64,000 nucleotides of DNA from Saprospiraceae bacterium (lineage in GTDB: Bacteria > Bacteroidota > Bacteroidia > Chitinophagales > Saprospiraceae): contig JADJLN010000008.1 in NCBI GenBank assembly GCA_016710115.1, positions 62,001 through 126,000 on the forward strand. The letters run 5' to 3'. This document shows positions 18,987 to 28,417 of the stretch, one piece after another. Position numbers and translations under genes: made by a program. Below the pieces are notes generated by a model. It was not told the DNA's origin, ran no database searches, and saw only the letters and a list, made by a program, of their open reading frames with translations. Each line of letters begins with the position of its first letter. The stretch's first letter is position 1.

Positions 18987-21433
18987 ATGAAACGGTTACT
19001 GGTCTGCTCAGGCCTCATCGTTCTATTTCAATTTTCCCTTTCTGCCCAATCCAGATCTGAAGCGGACGTTCTTCTATCCGTCCAACCAATGGTGCATCTG
19101 CATCTCGTTGACAGCGTGGATCAGATTCTTGAATCGGACGGCATCCATCAACAGGGATCTTCGGGTCATGAAATCCAAGGTGTACTTTTTGAGACTCGAT
19201 ACGATTTCAAGAATGCACTGAATGCCTATCTGGAAGCATTTGGTGGTACCGATCAGCATAATGATCCTGTCACTTATTGCCGCCTGGCAGGTCGTGTGGG
19301 CCATGTGTTGTCCTTGATGGGAGAATCGCAATTGGCCCACGAGCATTTTGAAAAAGCTCTTCAGATAACCGATCATTCCTGGTTGCCATGGGTATTGTAC
19401 TGGTGCGCACAACATCAACAGAATGAAGGAATCATTGGTGCTGCCTTGAACCAATACCAGGATGCTATCCAGGGGTTTTCCTCCACTGGTCAGATTGTGC
19501 CCGCAAGCCAGATTGCCTTCACATTGGGAGCAATGCAGGCGAAACTGGCCAACTGGGATCTTGCTGAACAGTACTTTCTCACTGCCTCTGATCTGACACG
19601 ACAGCTCCGGGATCCAGCTTCGATGGCCCGGATTGACCAGGCACTGGCCTGGATGTATCTCGACATGGGAGAGTGGGCTCTGGCCAATGAATACGCTCAA
19701 AATGGAATGGCCAGCGTTGGGTCAGATGATGTCGTGATGCGTGCCAGATTGTCTCTTATACTGGTCGCCAGTGAGCATCGGGGTAAATTTTCAGAGGATG
19801 ACATCCGGAAGGCGCAGGAGCTGTTGGAACAACAGCAGATCTATCTACCTGGAATGGAATCATTCTATCTGGAGAAAGCCATCTTGTTCGAACGTTCCAA
19901 TCAGGCAAATGACGCTCTTCTGGCTAGAAAACAATACGACATCTTTCGAGACAGTGCGTGGATCCTGCAAAAATCGGCTCAGGCAGATCAACTGGTGATG
20001 CGGTTTCAATCCGAGCTTCAAGTCGGAGAGAAGGAAGCGCAGATTGCCCAGTTGGAGTCCAATCAACGGTATATCCGGATTATTATCTGGCTTTTGTCAG
20101 GTTTGATCCTGGCATTGCTGGGATTGATTTCTGCGATGTACTTCAGATATCGTCAGAAAAGGAAGGATCATCAGATCCTGATCGAACGAAATCAGATCAT
20201 TGAAGAACAACACCATCAGATTGTTGATAAAAATGCAGAACTGGAATCCCTGAATGAACGACTGATTTCCGAAATCGCGGACAGAGAATACCTGGAACAC
20301 AGCCAGGAACAGAATGCGCATTACCTGGCCGCGTTGAGTCAGGAACTCCGAAATCCACTACAGGCCATTCAGGGTATCTCTGGCGAGTTATTGATGGAGA
20401 ACGACCTGGATCCCTATCAGAATGAACTCAAGAAGATCCGATCTGCAACCCAGGATATCGTCCAGTACCTCAATGATCTTCTCGATAAGGCAAGGCTGGA
20501 ATCCGGGAAAATCAGCTTTACCAGTGAAGCTTTTGATCCCGCACAAACGATTGAGGAAGTCCTGGCTCGCTTCCAGGATTTGGCGCAACGGCGATCTGTA
20601 AGCTTGCAGCTGGAACGAAATCCACGACTGGATTCACCACTTGTCGGTGATGTCATCCGGTTAACGCAAATTCTGAGCAATCTGCTGAAAATTGTCTTTC
20701 AACAGGAGGACCTGAAGGCGATCACGTTGACTGTCCGTACTCGGGATGGTGAATCTGCAGAATCCAGAATACTCGATCTGGATATTGCTTCAGATGGGCG
20801 GGTCCGGGATCCCGAACTCCTGCGTGAAGTCCTCACTGATTCACTGGCGAATAAAGGGAGCATCCGAGGTGCTTATTATAATGGTCATACAGGACTTCTT
20901 CTGAGTCGGAGACTGGTCGAGTTACAGCAGGGTATGATCCTGTTGGAAACCCAGGCAAATGCCACACATATCCGCATCTGGTTGCCTTACAGGACAAATG
21001 TAGACCAGTCTTCAGGAGGAGCAGAACTGCCCGATGGCACCTTCTGGCTGGTCGGCAGATCCTTCTCGCTGAGGATAATCGCCTCAATCAATGGGTCGTC
21101 GGAAAGATCCTGGAAGAACACGGTGCAACAGTTACAATCTGTGATGATGGAGCTCAGGCCGTTGAGGCGTTTGGGAAAGGAGTGTTTGATCTGGTGATCA
21201 TGGATTTGCAGATGCCTGAACTGGATGGGTACAGAGCGACCCAATCCATTAAAAAAATGGCAGCATCAAGTGGACGGTCCATTCCCATCCTCGCCATGAC
21301 AGCGTCAGCCTACGTTATTTCCTCAGATAAAGCCTCCATGTTTTCCATGGACGATTATATTGGCAAGCCTTTCGATCGGAATGTTCTACTGGGTAAAGCG
21401 ATCGGATTGATCAGCCGGACCGTTCAAGCCTAG
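18987..21433 (+). CDS. TPR sensor protein with degenerate histidine-kinase core and C-terminal receiver domain (one frameshift)
   Basis: The ATG at 18987 begins a signal peptide (MKRLLVCSGLIVLFQFSLSAQ). An extracytoplasmic helical region with TPR-like repeats (about residues 35-330) follows, then one membrane segment (IIIWLLSGLILALLGLISAMYF, about 365-387), a coiled coil, and a HisKA/HATPase-like region. The usual phospho-acceptor motif 'SHExRxP' reads SQELRNP, so Gln452 replaces His. The ATP-binding N box reads NLLKIVF without its Asn, and the DxGxG loop is not recognisable. The G-box helix region (TGLLLSRRLVELQQG) remains. A shift near 21055 opens an intact receiver domain: LLAEDNRLNQ, phospho-acceptor Asp in LVIMDLQMPELDG, AMTASA and GKPFD. 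Total about 815 residues. It resembles hybrid TPR kinases of Bacteroidota, but the kinase core appears inactive. Confidence 0.82.
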
Positions 21434-22147
21434 TACATCTGCCATTGTAAAGACACCCTGTTTGTTGGCAATCCAGTGGGCAGCCAACCACGCACCGTAA
21501 CCGAAGCCGTCCCGATTCCTGGCCTCATGTGTCAACTGGATCATGTCGACCGGTCCTGACCAGGTCAGCGTGTGTGTGCCGGGCACATCATCTTCGCGGT
21601 ATGCCCGTATCGGTATACTGGATGACCCAACTTCCTGACCCTGTGACAGGGTCCAGTCCGCCAGGGTTCCCTTAGATGCGTTGATCACGGCTTCTGCCAG
21701 TGCGATTGCTGTACCGCTAGGTGCATCTTTCTTCTGAACATGATGTGTTTCTTCAATTTGACAGCGATATTCTGTCTGATCGGCCATATATCTGCTGAGG
21801 TGAGTATTCACAGCAATAAACAGGTTGACTCCGACACTGAAATTGCTTGCCTGAAGAAATGCCAATCCTTGTTCATGAGTCAATGCCTGGATAGCGGGTA
21901 GTTGATCCAACCATCCCGTGGTGCCAGAAATGACCCGTACCCCAGCCAGAAGGCAACGCCTGATATTCTTGAAGGCGGCATCCGGTTGACTGAATTCGAT
22001 AATGACATCAGCCGAACGAAGTTCTGCTTCGGACAATGTTTCTGCGTTGGAAGACCGCACTTTCCAGACAATGTCGTCACCCCTTGCCTGTGCAATTCGT
22101 TCTACTGTCTGTCCCATGCGACCATAACCGAAAAGTCCGAGTTTCAT
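21386..22147 (-). CDS. dapB: 4-hydroxy-tetrahydrodipicolinate reductase
   Basis: 253 residues. It reduces HTPA with NAD(P)H in the lysine/meso-diaminopimelate pathway, feeding peptidoglycan. The nucleotide motif GLFGYGRMGQTV is at the N-terminus, then VISGTTGW, SNFSVGVNLF and the active-site block ETHHVQKKDAPSGTA. The usual ending GVFTMxDVLGL is followed here by about 12 extra residues. That tail overlaps the end of the convergent receiver-domain gene by 48 bases, so a short frameshift near the end is possible. It is the last gene of the glmM-led minus-strand operon, 32 bases after the cysteine desulfurase. Confidence 0.95.
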   Translation of the reverse strand: MKLGLFGYGRMGQTVERIAQARGDDIVWKVRSSNAETLSEAELRSADVIIEFSQPDAAFKNIRRCLLAGVRVISGTTGWLDQLPAIQALTHEQGLAFLQASNFSVGVNLFIAVNTHLSRYMADQTEYRCQIEETHHVQKKDAPSGTAIALAEAVINASKGTLADWTLSQGQEVGSSSIPIRAYREDDVPGTHTLTWSGPVDMIQLTHEARNRDGFGYGAWLAAHWIANKQGVFTMADVLGLNGPADQSDRFTQ

Positions 22148-22179
22148 ATTGTCGTATTCTGGGTGGATCTGGTTGTATG

Positions 22180-23331
22180 TTAGACGACCTTCCTCCTCAT
22201 GAGCGAATCCATGATATCGATCACCCTGTCGATTTCCTGATCCGTCGTGTGATGCGAAAAAGAGAAGCGAACCGTGGTCTGATCTGGGTCAATAGGCAGA
22301 TGAGCGAGGACATGGGAAGCAGATTCTACACCCGAACTGCACGCACTGCCGCCCGATGCACTGACCCCGGCTATATCCAGGTTCATCAACAACAGTTCCG
22401 TGCGTGCATCCCGTGGTACATTAACACTCAAGATTTTCGGGCTGGTCTGTCCCGGCAGATCACCGTTGATGGATATGTCTGGATCCAGTGCCAACAATTC
22501 CCCTTTCAACCGGGAACGGATGGCTTGCAAGTGCGCAATTCTGCTGTCCTGGTTGGAATGAGCCAGCTCCAGCGCTTTTGCCATCCCTGCGATGCCCATG
22601 ATGTTCTCCGTTCCTGATCGCATATTCCGCTCCTGTGAACCTCCATACAGCAGGGGATGGAGTCGGTGGTCATTGCGGATAAACATAAACCCGATTCCCT
22701 TCGGACCGAAAAACTTATGCGCAGAACCGGCCATGAAGTCCACAGGCAAATGCTGCAGGTCATAGCGGTCAAATCCGATTCCCTGAACAGTATCGCTATG
22801 AAATAAAACCTGATGATCACGGCATAAACGGCCAATTTCCAGCAGATCAATCTGGACGCCTATTTCATTATTGACATGCATCAGGGAGACCATTTTCTTG
22901 ATCTCCGGGTCCCTGGCCAACTCAGCCTGAATGGCTTCCTGGCTCGGTTGACCAAAGGCATTTACGGGAAGATACACCACTTCAATCCGGTCATGAGAAC
23001 GCAGATATTCCAGCGTATGCAGGATACAATGATGTTCAAGCGGGCTCGAAATGATGCGGCGGACCCCCAGATCTCGAACAGCGCCGGTCAGAATGGTATT
23101 ATGGGCTTCTGTTCCACAGGAAGTGAAAAACAACTCATTGAGTGACGCATTCAACACCTTGCAAATAGATTTGCGGGATTCTTCAATGATCGTTCTGGCC
23201 ACTCGTCCCTCCGCATGGATGGAGGAGGGGTTCCCAAAGATGGTTGTTCCGACTTCACACATGACCGCCAATACTTCCGGGTCAAGAGGTGTAGTCGCTG
23301 CATAATCCAGATATATCCGGTCTGTTTTCAC
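22180..23331 (-). CDS. Cysteine desulfurase (NifS/IscS family)
   Basis: About 383 residues with PLP. It converts cysteine to alanine plus persulfide sulfur for Fe-S clusters and thio-cofactors. The N-terminus IYLDYAATTPLDPEVL, the TEAHNTIL block, HVNNEIGV, the PLP-lysine motif GSAHKFFGPKG and the catalytic loop GGSACSSGVES are all present. I choose the GTG at 23331. Its bases overlap the stop of the upstream gene as GTGA, a classic coupling arrangement. A GTG at 23358 would add 9 residues. No iscU or iscA is adjacent, but iscX and fdx occur about 7 kb away, and mnmA, a sulfur user, is also in the window. Confidence 0.93.
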   Translation of the reverse strand: MKTDRIYLDYAATTPLDPEVLAVMCEVGTTIFGNPSSIHAEGRVARTIIEESRKSICKVLNASLNELFFTSCGTEAHNTILTGAVRDLGVRRIISSPLEHHCILHTLEYLRSHDRIEVVYLPVNAFGQPSQEAIQAELARDPEIKKMVSLMHVNNEIGVQIDLLEIGRLCRDHQVLFHSDTVQGIGFDRYDLQHLPVDFMAGSAHKFFGPKGIGFMFIRNDHRLHPLLYGGSQERNMRSGTENIMGIAGMAKALELAHSNQDSRIAHLQAIRSRLKGELLALDPDISINGDLPGQTSPKILSVNVPRDARTELLLMNLDIAGVSASGGSACSSGVESASHVLAHLPIDPDQTTVRFSFSHHTTDQEIDRVIDIMDSLMRRKVV

Positions 23332-24857
23332 TGAGGTGTCAACGGTTGATAGATCCACTTGTCGATCAATCGATCTTCATTCGGGATCTCTTTCAAATGC
23401 ACAAATTCATTCGTGGATGGGATATAGACATAGTCTCTGGCCCATTCCTGGTGGTGATGGGCGAGTTGGTGCAACGCATCTGCAATAAAATCAACTTCTG
23501 CATTGGTCATGATCGGGTGGAGAGACAAACGCATCCATCCTGCTTTGGAACTGAGGATGCCTTTCTCGATATCGTCCGTGATTGATTTGCTGGTTTCGTA
23601 GGAAATGGCAAGTAAATAATGGCCATAGGTTCCGGCGCAGGAACAGCCGCCTCGGACCTGGATACCAAACCGGTCATTCAGCAGTTTTACGCCGAGGTTA
23701 TAATGCAGATGATCAATATAGAATGAAAATACAGGAAGACGATCGGGTTGATCCGGTGCCAGAATATGGAGGCCGGGAATGGAGCTCATTTTGGGCCAAA
23801 GCCGGTGTATGAGTTCTTCTTCCCTGGCCTGAATCCGGGAAACACCCATCTCTTCCTTGAGTTTGATGGCAAGCGCCACACGAATGGTTTGCAGGAAGGG
23901 TGGTGTGCCTCCATCCTCACGTTCTTCAATTGCGTTAATATAACTGCGTTCTCCCCAGGGGTTTGTCCATTTGACCGTTCCGCCTCCTGGATGATCTGGT
24001 ACCTCATTCGTATACAGGTCAGGCTTGAATACCAGAATACCAGAAGTGCCTGGTCCTCCCAGAAATTTGTGCGGTGAAAAGTATATGGCATCCAGGTGTT
24101 CCATCGGGTCCTGAGGCCTCATATTGATCTCGATATACGGTGCGGAACAGGCAAAATCAACGAAACACAGACCGTCCTGTTCGTGGATGATCCGGGCGAT
24201 CTCATGATAGGGTGTTCGTATGCCTGTGACGTTGCTGCAGGAGGTCACAGCAGCGATTTTAACCTGTTTGCTGGAATACTGTCCGGCCAACTTCCGGAAG
24301 CTTTCCAGATCAATCATACCATCTTCCAGATGGGGAATGAGGACAACATCAGCAATCGTCTCCAACCACGACGTCTGATTGGAATGATGCTCCATATGAG
24401 TAACAAACACGACAGGTCGTTCTTCCTTCGGGATCTGGATCTGATCCCGATACCGTTCATGTACTTTGAATCCCAAAATACGCTGAAACTTGTTGACAGC
24501 TCCGGTCATCCCCGATCCCGTGGGAATCAGGATGTCCTCAGGCAAAGCACCAACATGTTCCTTGATCAGCAGGCGGGCTGCGTGATACGCTTTGGTCATG
24601 GACGAGCCGGTGATGGTCGTTTCAGTATGGGTATTACCGAGATAGGGACCAAGGTCGACAGCGATCCTGTCTTCAATCGGTTGATACAACCGACCACTGG
24701 CAGTCCAGTCAGCATAAAGAAGTTGGACAGTGCCGTAGGGTGTCGGATAGTCCTGGTCTGTACCGATCGTATGCATGCGAAACCGGGAGAAATAAGACTG
24801 GAGATCCATTTCCAGATCGGTCGCAACGGTTTGTGTAACAGGTAGGGCTGGTGTCAT
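23328..24857 (-). CDS. Class V aminotransferase (selenocysteine lyase/cysteine desulfurase-like)
   Basis: 509 residues, longer than the downstream NifS. Visible motifs: LYADWTASGRLYQPIE, NTHTETTITGSSMT, PTGSGMTGAVNK, HMEHHSNQTSWLE, VDFACSAPY, the PLP lysine in FSPHKFLGGPGTSGIL, and GGCSCAGTYGHYLL near the substrate loop. The latter puts Cys residues where desulfurases carry their catalytic Cys. It starts 12 bases after glmM and overlaps the next desulfurase by GTGA. Two class V enzymes in tandem suggests related sulfur chemistry, but the substrate of this one cannot be told from sequence. Confidence 0.88.
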   Translation of the reverse strand: MTPALPVTQTVATDLEMDLQSYFSRFRMHTIGTDQDYPTPYGTVQLLYADWTASGRLYQPIEDRIAVDLGPYLGNTHTETTITGSSMTKAYHAARLLIKEHVGALPEDILIPTGSGMTGAVNKFQRILGFKVHERYRDQIQIPKEERPVVFVTHMEHHSNQTSWLETIADVVLIPHLEDGMIDLESFRKLAGQYSSKQVKIAAVTSCSNVTGIRTPYHEIARIIHEQDGLCFVDFACSAPYIEINMRPQDPMEHLDAIYFSPHKFLGGPGTSGILVFKPDLYTNEVPDHPGGGTVKWTNPWGERSYINAIEEREDGGTPPFLQTIRVALAIKLKEEMGVSRIQAREEELIHRLWPKMSSIPGLHILAPDQPDRLPVFSFYIDHLHYNLGVKLLNDRFGIQVRGGCSCAGTYGHYLLAISYETSKSITDDIEKGILSSKAGWMRLSLHPIMTNAEVDFIADALHQLAHHHQEWARDYVYIPSTNEFVHLKEIPNEDRLIDKWIYQPLTPQ

Positions 24858-24869
24858 AAGGGCAGATGT

Positions 24870-26270
24870 TCAGGCGATTGGAGAGTTGCTGTTCGATGAG
24901 ATCATCGTGATGAGGTCGATGACTTTCCGGGCAAGATCATCAGCAGACTGCTGGGTTGACGCTTCAGTATAAATTCGTACGATCGGTTCTGTATTACTTT
25001 TTCGAAGATGGATCCAGGCATCGGGCAGATCAATCTTCAACCCGTCCCGATCATCAAACCGGCCTTGGCTGTAATGGTGTCGGACATTTTCGATGACTGT
25101 TTCCCAGGATAGTTGGGCGGTGAGCGGTACCTTTTGTTTGCTCATAACGTAAGTCGGGTATTTCTTGCGCAGAACGGATAAAGAGGTGTTCCGTTCCACC
25201 AGCAATGCCAGTATGATAGCAACCCCAACCAGGGCATCGCGACCATAATGCAGATCGGGAAGGATAACACCACCATTTCCTTCACCACCGATCACAGCGT
25301 TTGTTGCTCTCATCGTGTGGACAACATGAACTTCGCCGACTGCTGCTGCCGCATAGGACTGGCCATACGATTCTGCGAGATCTCGCAACGCACGAGAAGA
25401 AGACAGGTTGCTAACAACTGGCCCAGGGTTGTGAGCAAGCCAGAAATCTGCTGCAGCGACAAGAGTATATTCTTCTCCGAACCAGCTTCCGGTTTCATCG
25501 ACCAACGCGAGCCGATCGACATCCGGATCGACGGCAATACCCAGATCGTATGTTCCACTTTTTACACAGTCAAGCAGTTCGGACAGGTGTTCGGGTAGGG
25601 GTTCCGGGTTGTGTGCAAACTGTCCAGTGACTTCCTGGTTGATCACAGTACAGGTTGCTCCAAGGGCATCCAACAAGCGTGGAATGGCGATAGCACCCGT
25701 AGAATTGATGGCATCCACAGCCACATGAAACTTTCGTGCCCGAATGGCTTCGATCTGGAGAAAAGGCAACTTGAGGATCTGGCGGATATGTTCATCCAGG
25801 TAATCACCGGCAAGGATATGGTGCCCGCACGATTCCACCTGATGGTATTCGAATGCAGCGGATTCCGCGAAGGATAAAACGTGTTGGCCCGCTTCCGCAC
25901 TGAGGAATTCTCCTTTGTTGTCCAGCAATTTCAGTGCATTCCATTGTTTTGGATTGTGACTCGCCGTGATGATAATCCCACCACCGGCTTGTTCTGCCGG
26001 AACGGCAATCTCCACAGTAGGTGTTGTTGTCAGGCCGAGATCAATCACGTCAAACCCCATAGACATGAGGGTTTGCATGACGATCTGCTGGACCATCGGG
26101 CCGGATATTCGTCCATCACGGCCGATCACTACTTTTCGTGCAACACCTTGTTGATGCAGAAGCGTCGCATAAGCACTGGTAAACCGGACGATATCGACAG
26201 GAGTCAGATTGTCTCCCGGCTTTCCACCTATTGTTCCCCGAATGCCAGATACTGAGATGATTAATGCCAT
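24870..26270 (-). CDS. glmM: Phosphoglucosamine mutase
   Basis: 466 residues. It interconverts glucosamine-6-P and glucosamine-1-P for UDP-GlcNAc and cell-wall synthesis. The phosphoserine loop is ITASHNPKQWNALK, the Mg loop DPDVDRLALVDE, the sugar-recognition loop GGEGNGGVILP and the phosphate-binding loop RKSNTEPIVRIYTEA. The N-terminus starts right at IISVSGIRGTIGG, supporting the ATG at 26270. First gene of an operon with two class V aminotransferases and dapB. The substrate loop favours glucosamine over other hexoses. Confidence 0.94.
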   Translation of the reverse strand: MALIISVSGIRGTIGGKPGDNLTPVDIVRFTSAYATLLHQQGVARKVVIGRDGRISGPMVQQIVMQTLMSMGFDVIDLGLTTTPTVEIAVPAEQAGGGIIITASHNPKQWNALKLLDNKGEFLSAEAGQHVLSFAESAAFEYHQVESCGHHILAGDYLDEHIRQILKLPFLQIEAIRARKFHVAVDAINSTGAIAIPRLLDALGATCTVINQEVTGQFAHNPEPLPEHLSELLDCVKSGTYDLGIAVDPDVDRLALVDETGSWFGEEYTLVAAADFWLAHNPGPVVSNLSSSRALRDLAESYGQSYAAAAVGEVHVVHTMRATNAVIGGEGNGGVILPDLHYGRDALVGVAIILALLVERNTSLSVLRKKYPTYVMSKQKVPLTAQLSWETVIENVRHHYSQGRFDDRDGLKIDLPDAWIHLRKSNTEPIVRIYTEASTQQSADDLARKVIDLITMISSNSNSPIA

Positions 26271-26286
26271 GGTTCGATAATGAATA

Positions 26287-26294
26287 CAAATTTA
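26287..26294 (-). promoter_or_regulatory. -7 box of the glmM operon
   Basis: The minus strand reads TAAATTTG, a TAnnTTTG match, 16 bases before the glmM ATG. No matching -33 element is obvious. Confidence 0.5.
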
Positions 26295-26340
26295 TCATTT
26301 TTCACGGCCACCACGAGTCTGCCGGGCATTTGGGGATTGT

Positions 26341-26348
26341 TATCTTTG
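26341..26348 (+). promoter_or_regulatory. -7 box of the methyltransferase-PAP2-ZIP operon
   Basis: TATCTTTG lies 10 bases before the ATG at 26359, implying a very short 5' leader. It forms a divergent promoter region with the glmM box 46 bases away. Confidence 0.5.
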
Positions 26349-26358
26349 TTCCTCTTAG

Positions 26359-27114
26359 ATGCCGGCTATGCAGGATGAGTGGTTTTCACGCTGGTTTGAT
26401 TCCCCGTACTATCATGTGTTGTACCAACATCATAATGATGATGAGGCCAGGGTGTTTATTGATAATTTGTTTGCCTGCCTTCTTCCTTCTCCGGAAGCAA
26501 GGATGCTCGATCTGGCCTGTGGGAAAGGCCGGCATGCCTTGTATATGTCCCGGTTTGGATATGATGTGACCGGGCTGGATATTTCCTCATCTTCTATTGC
26601 TTTCGCCCGACAATTTGAGCATGACAAGTTGGCCTTCTACCAGCATGATATGCGAAAGCCGTTCAGAGTCAACTACTTCGATTTCATTTTCAACTTTTTC
26701 ACTTCGTTCGGTTATTTTCAAACTGAACAGGAACATTTGCAGACCCTGCGCAATGTGCAACGTGGCCTTCGGCCCGGTGGTATTTTTGTTCTTGACTTCA
26801 TGAATGCACGAAAAGTGGTCCAAAACCTGGTTGAAGGCGAGACAAGAGTCCTGAATGATATTACCTTTTCGATACATCGTGAAGTGAGAAACAATCTGAT
26901 CGTCAAGACAATCACGTTGAACGATCAAGGGCAGGAATGGACGTTTGAGGAGCGCGTCAATGGCTTTGATCTGCCAGTACTTCAAGCCATGTTTGCATCA
27001 TCAGGTCTGGAGATCATCGCGCAATATGGGAATTACGAACTGGAAGAATTTGAACCTGACCGATCTGATCGCTTGATCCTGTTTGGACAGAAGTCAAAAT
27101 CGTCGTTGACATGA
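26359..27114 (+). CDS. Class I SAM-dependent methyltransferase
   Basis: 251 residues. The SAM-binding motif I reads MLDLACGKGRHALYMSRFGYD, with the acidic ribose contact in VTGLDISSSSI. Then come FDFIFNFFTSFGYF and the post-motif RGLRPGGIFVLDFMN. The N-terminal WF...YYHVLYQHHNDDEA is characteristic of a Bacteroidota group of small methyltransferases whose substrate is unknown. The stop overlaps the next start as ATGA, so it is translationally coupled to the PAP2 gene. Confidence 0.9.
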   Translation: MPAMQDEWFSRWFDSPYYHVLYQHHNDDEARVFIDNLFACLLPSPEARMLDLACGKGRHALYMSRFGYDVTGLDISSSSIAFARQFEHDKLAFYQHDMRKPFRVNYFDFIFNFFTSFGYFQTEQEHLQTLRNVQRGLRPGGIFVLDFMNARKVVQNLVEGETRVLNDITFSIHREVRNNLIVKTITLNDQGQEWTFEERVNGFDLPVLQAMFASSGLEIIAQYGNYELEEFEPDRSDRLILFGQKSKSSLT

Positions 27115-27689
27115 TGGAGACCCTGTTCCAACTGGATCGTACCCTGTTTTTTGCCATTCATCTTGGATGGGCTTGCGAAGTCCTGGATGTCATAGCACCC
27201 TTGCTGCGAAACAAGCTCTTCTGGGTGCCGCTGTATGTGTTCATCCTGAGTTATGTCTGGTATAATCGTCGTCCCTACCTCCTGGGTTTCATCCTGGCTG
27301 CCGTAGTCCTCATCACCGTTTCTGACACGGTGAGCAGCAAGATCATCAAACCGGCAGTCGAGCGATTACGCCCTTGTAACACCCCGGGGATGATGGAAGA
27401 AATCCGTCCCCTGGTGCCTTGCGGTAGTGGGTACAGTTTTACGTCGTCACATGCGACCAACCATTTTGCGGTCGCCGTATTCTTGACTGGCACATTCAGC
27501 CGGCGAAGGAAAAAATGGAGATGGTTATGGTTGGCCTGGGCAGCTTCCATCTCTCTGAGTCAGGTTTATGTCGGCGTCCATTTCCCTTTTGATATCCTGA
27601 TGGGCGGCATCCTGGGTGCTGGATTGGGCTGGTTGGGAGTTCTTGGGTATCGGTATTTCACTGTTCATTTCCGTCATCTTCCACTATGA
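27111..27689 (+). CDS. PAP2-family membrane phosphatase
   Basis: 192 residues with about five membrane segments. The three phosphatase motifs are present: KPAVERLRP, the SFTSSHATN block with the conserved His, and SQVYVGVHFPFDILMGG with the catalytic His. The family removes phosphate from lipid phosphates such as undecaprenyl pyrophosphate or phosphatidic acid, and which one is not resolvable here. The ATGA overlaps on both sides show a tight three-gene operon. Confidence 0.93.
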   Translation: MMETLFQLDRTLFFAIHLGWACEVLDVIAPLLRNKLFWVPLYVFILSYVWYNRRPYLLGFILAAVVLITVSDTVSSKIIKPAVERLRPCNTPGMMEEIRPLVPCGSGYSFTSSHATNHFAVAVFLTGTFSRRRKKWRWLWLAWAASISLSQVYVGVHFPFDILMGGILGAGLGWLGVLGYRYFTVHFRHLPL

Positions 27690-28417
27690 ATTTACTCGAA
27701 TACGGAATTCTGTTCGTCGCCGTCATCCTGGGTGGAGGGATTGCCATTCTGTCTCCCCGATACCAGAAACAACAAGTCAGCATTATTCTGACCTTCGCAG
27801 CTGCCTATCTTCTGGGAATCATTGCAACTCACCTTTTACCCGGCGTTTTTTATGAAGCCGCATCTGGAAGAGCCGGTCTGTTTCTGTTGGGTGGATTTTT
27901 GATCCAGTTGCTCCTGGAGAATTTGTCTCAGGGCATTGAGCATGGACATTTCCACAAGGAAAAAACACATTCGAATCAGTTCTATACTATTCTTCTCGGA
28001 TTGTGTTTGCACGCATTTATGGAGGGGTTACCACTGAGCGGTTATGATCTCCTCCATTCCCACCATCATGCTCATCCTTCTGATTTCAACCATTTTCTTG
28101 CTGGTATTGCCATTCATCACATTCCCGCAGCATATGTTCTTGCACTTCTCATGCGGACGCAGCAATTCCGTGCTTCAACATTCTGGCTGGTAATCTGTGT
28201 CTTTGCCATCATGACTCCTGCCGGAGCCTGGTTGGGGGAGCGGATACTTCTCGATGTGGAAACTGTGCGAAACATGATGGCTTTAGTAATAGGTTCCCTG
28301 TTACACATCGCAACCACTATCCTGTTTGAAACAGAACAGGGACATTATCACCGGGTCAGTTGGGGAAAACTGATCGCTATCCTGGTCGGCATCGGGCTAT
28401 CCCTGATCAGTCTTTGA
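27686..28417 (+). CDS. ZIP-family metal transporter
   Basis: 243 residues with seven or eight hydrophobic segments. A His-rich loop (IEHGHFHKEKTH) and a second one (HSHHHAHPSDFNH) flank HAFMEGLPL and AIAIHHIPAAYVL, which correspond to the metal-binding helices IV and V of ZIP proteins. These import divalent metals, commonly zinc, into the cytoplasm. Coupled to PAP2 by ATGA. Its 3' end overlaps the convergent maf gene by 21 bases. Confidence 0.91.
   Translation: MNLLEYGILFVAVILGGGIAILSPRYQKQQVSIILTFAAAYLLGIIATHLLPGVFYEAASGRAGLFLLGGFLIQLLLENLSQGIEHGHFHKEKTHSNQFYTILLGLCLHAFMEGLPLSGYDLLHSHHHAHPSDFNHFLAGIAIHHIPAAYVLALLMRTQQFRASTFWLVICVFAIMTPAGAWLGERILLDVETVRNMMALVIGSLLHIATTILFETEQGHYHRVSWGKLIAILVGIGLSLISL

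Noticed and set aside
24096..24845. 249-codon frame opposite the class V aminotransferase
   Set aside because: No motif, and it mirrors a well-supported gene, so a shadow.
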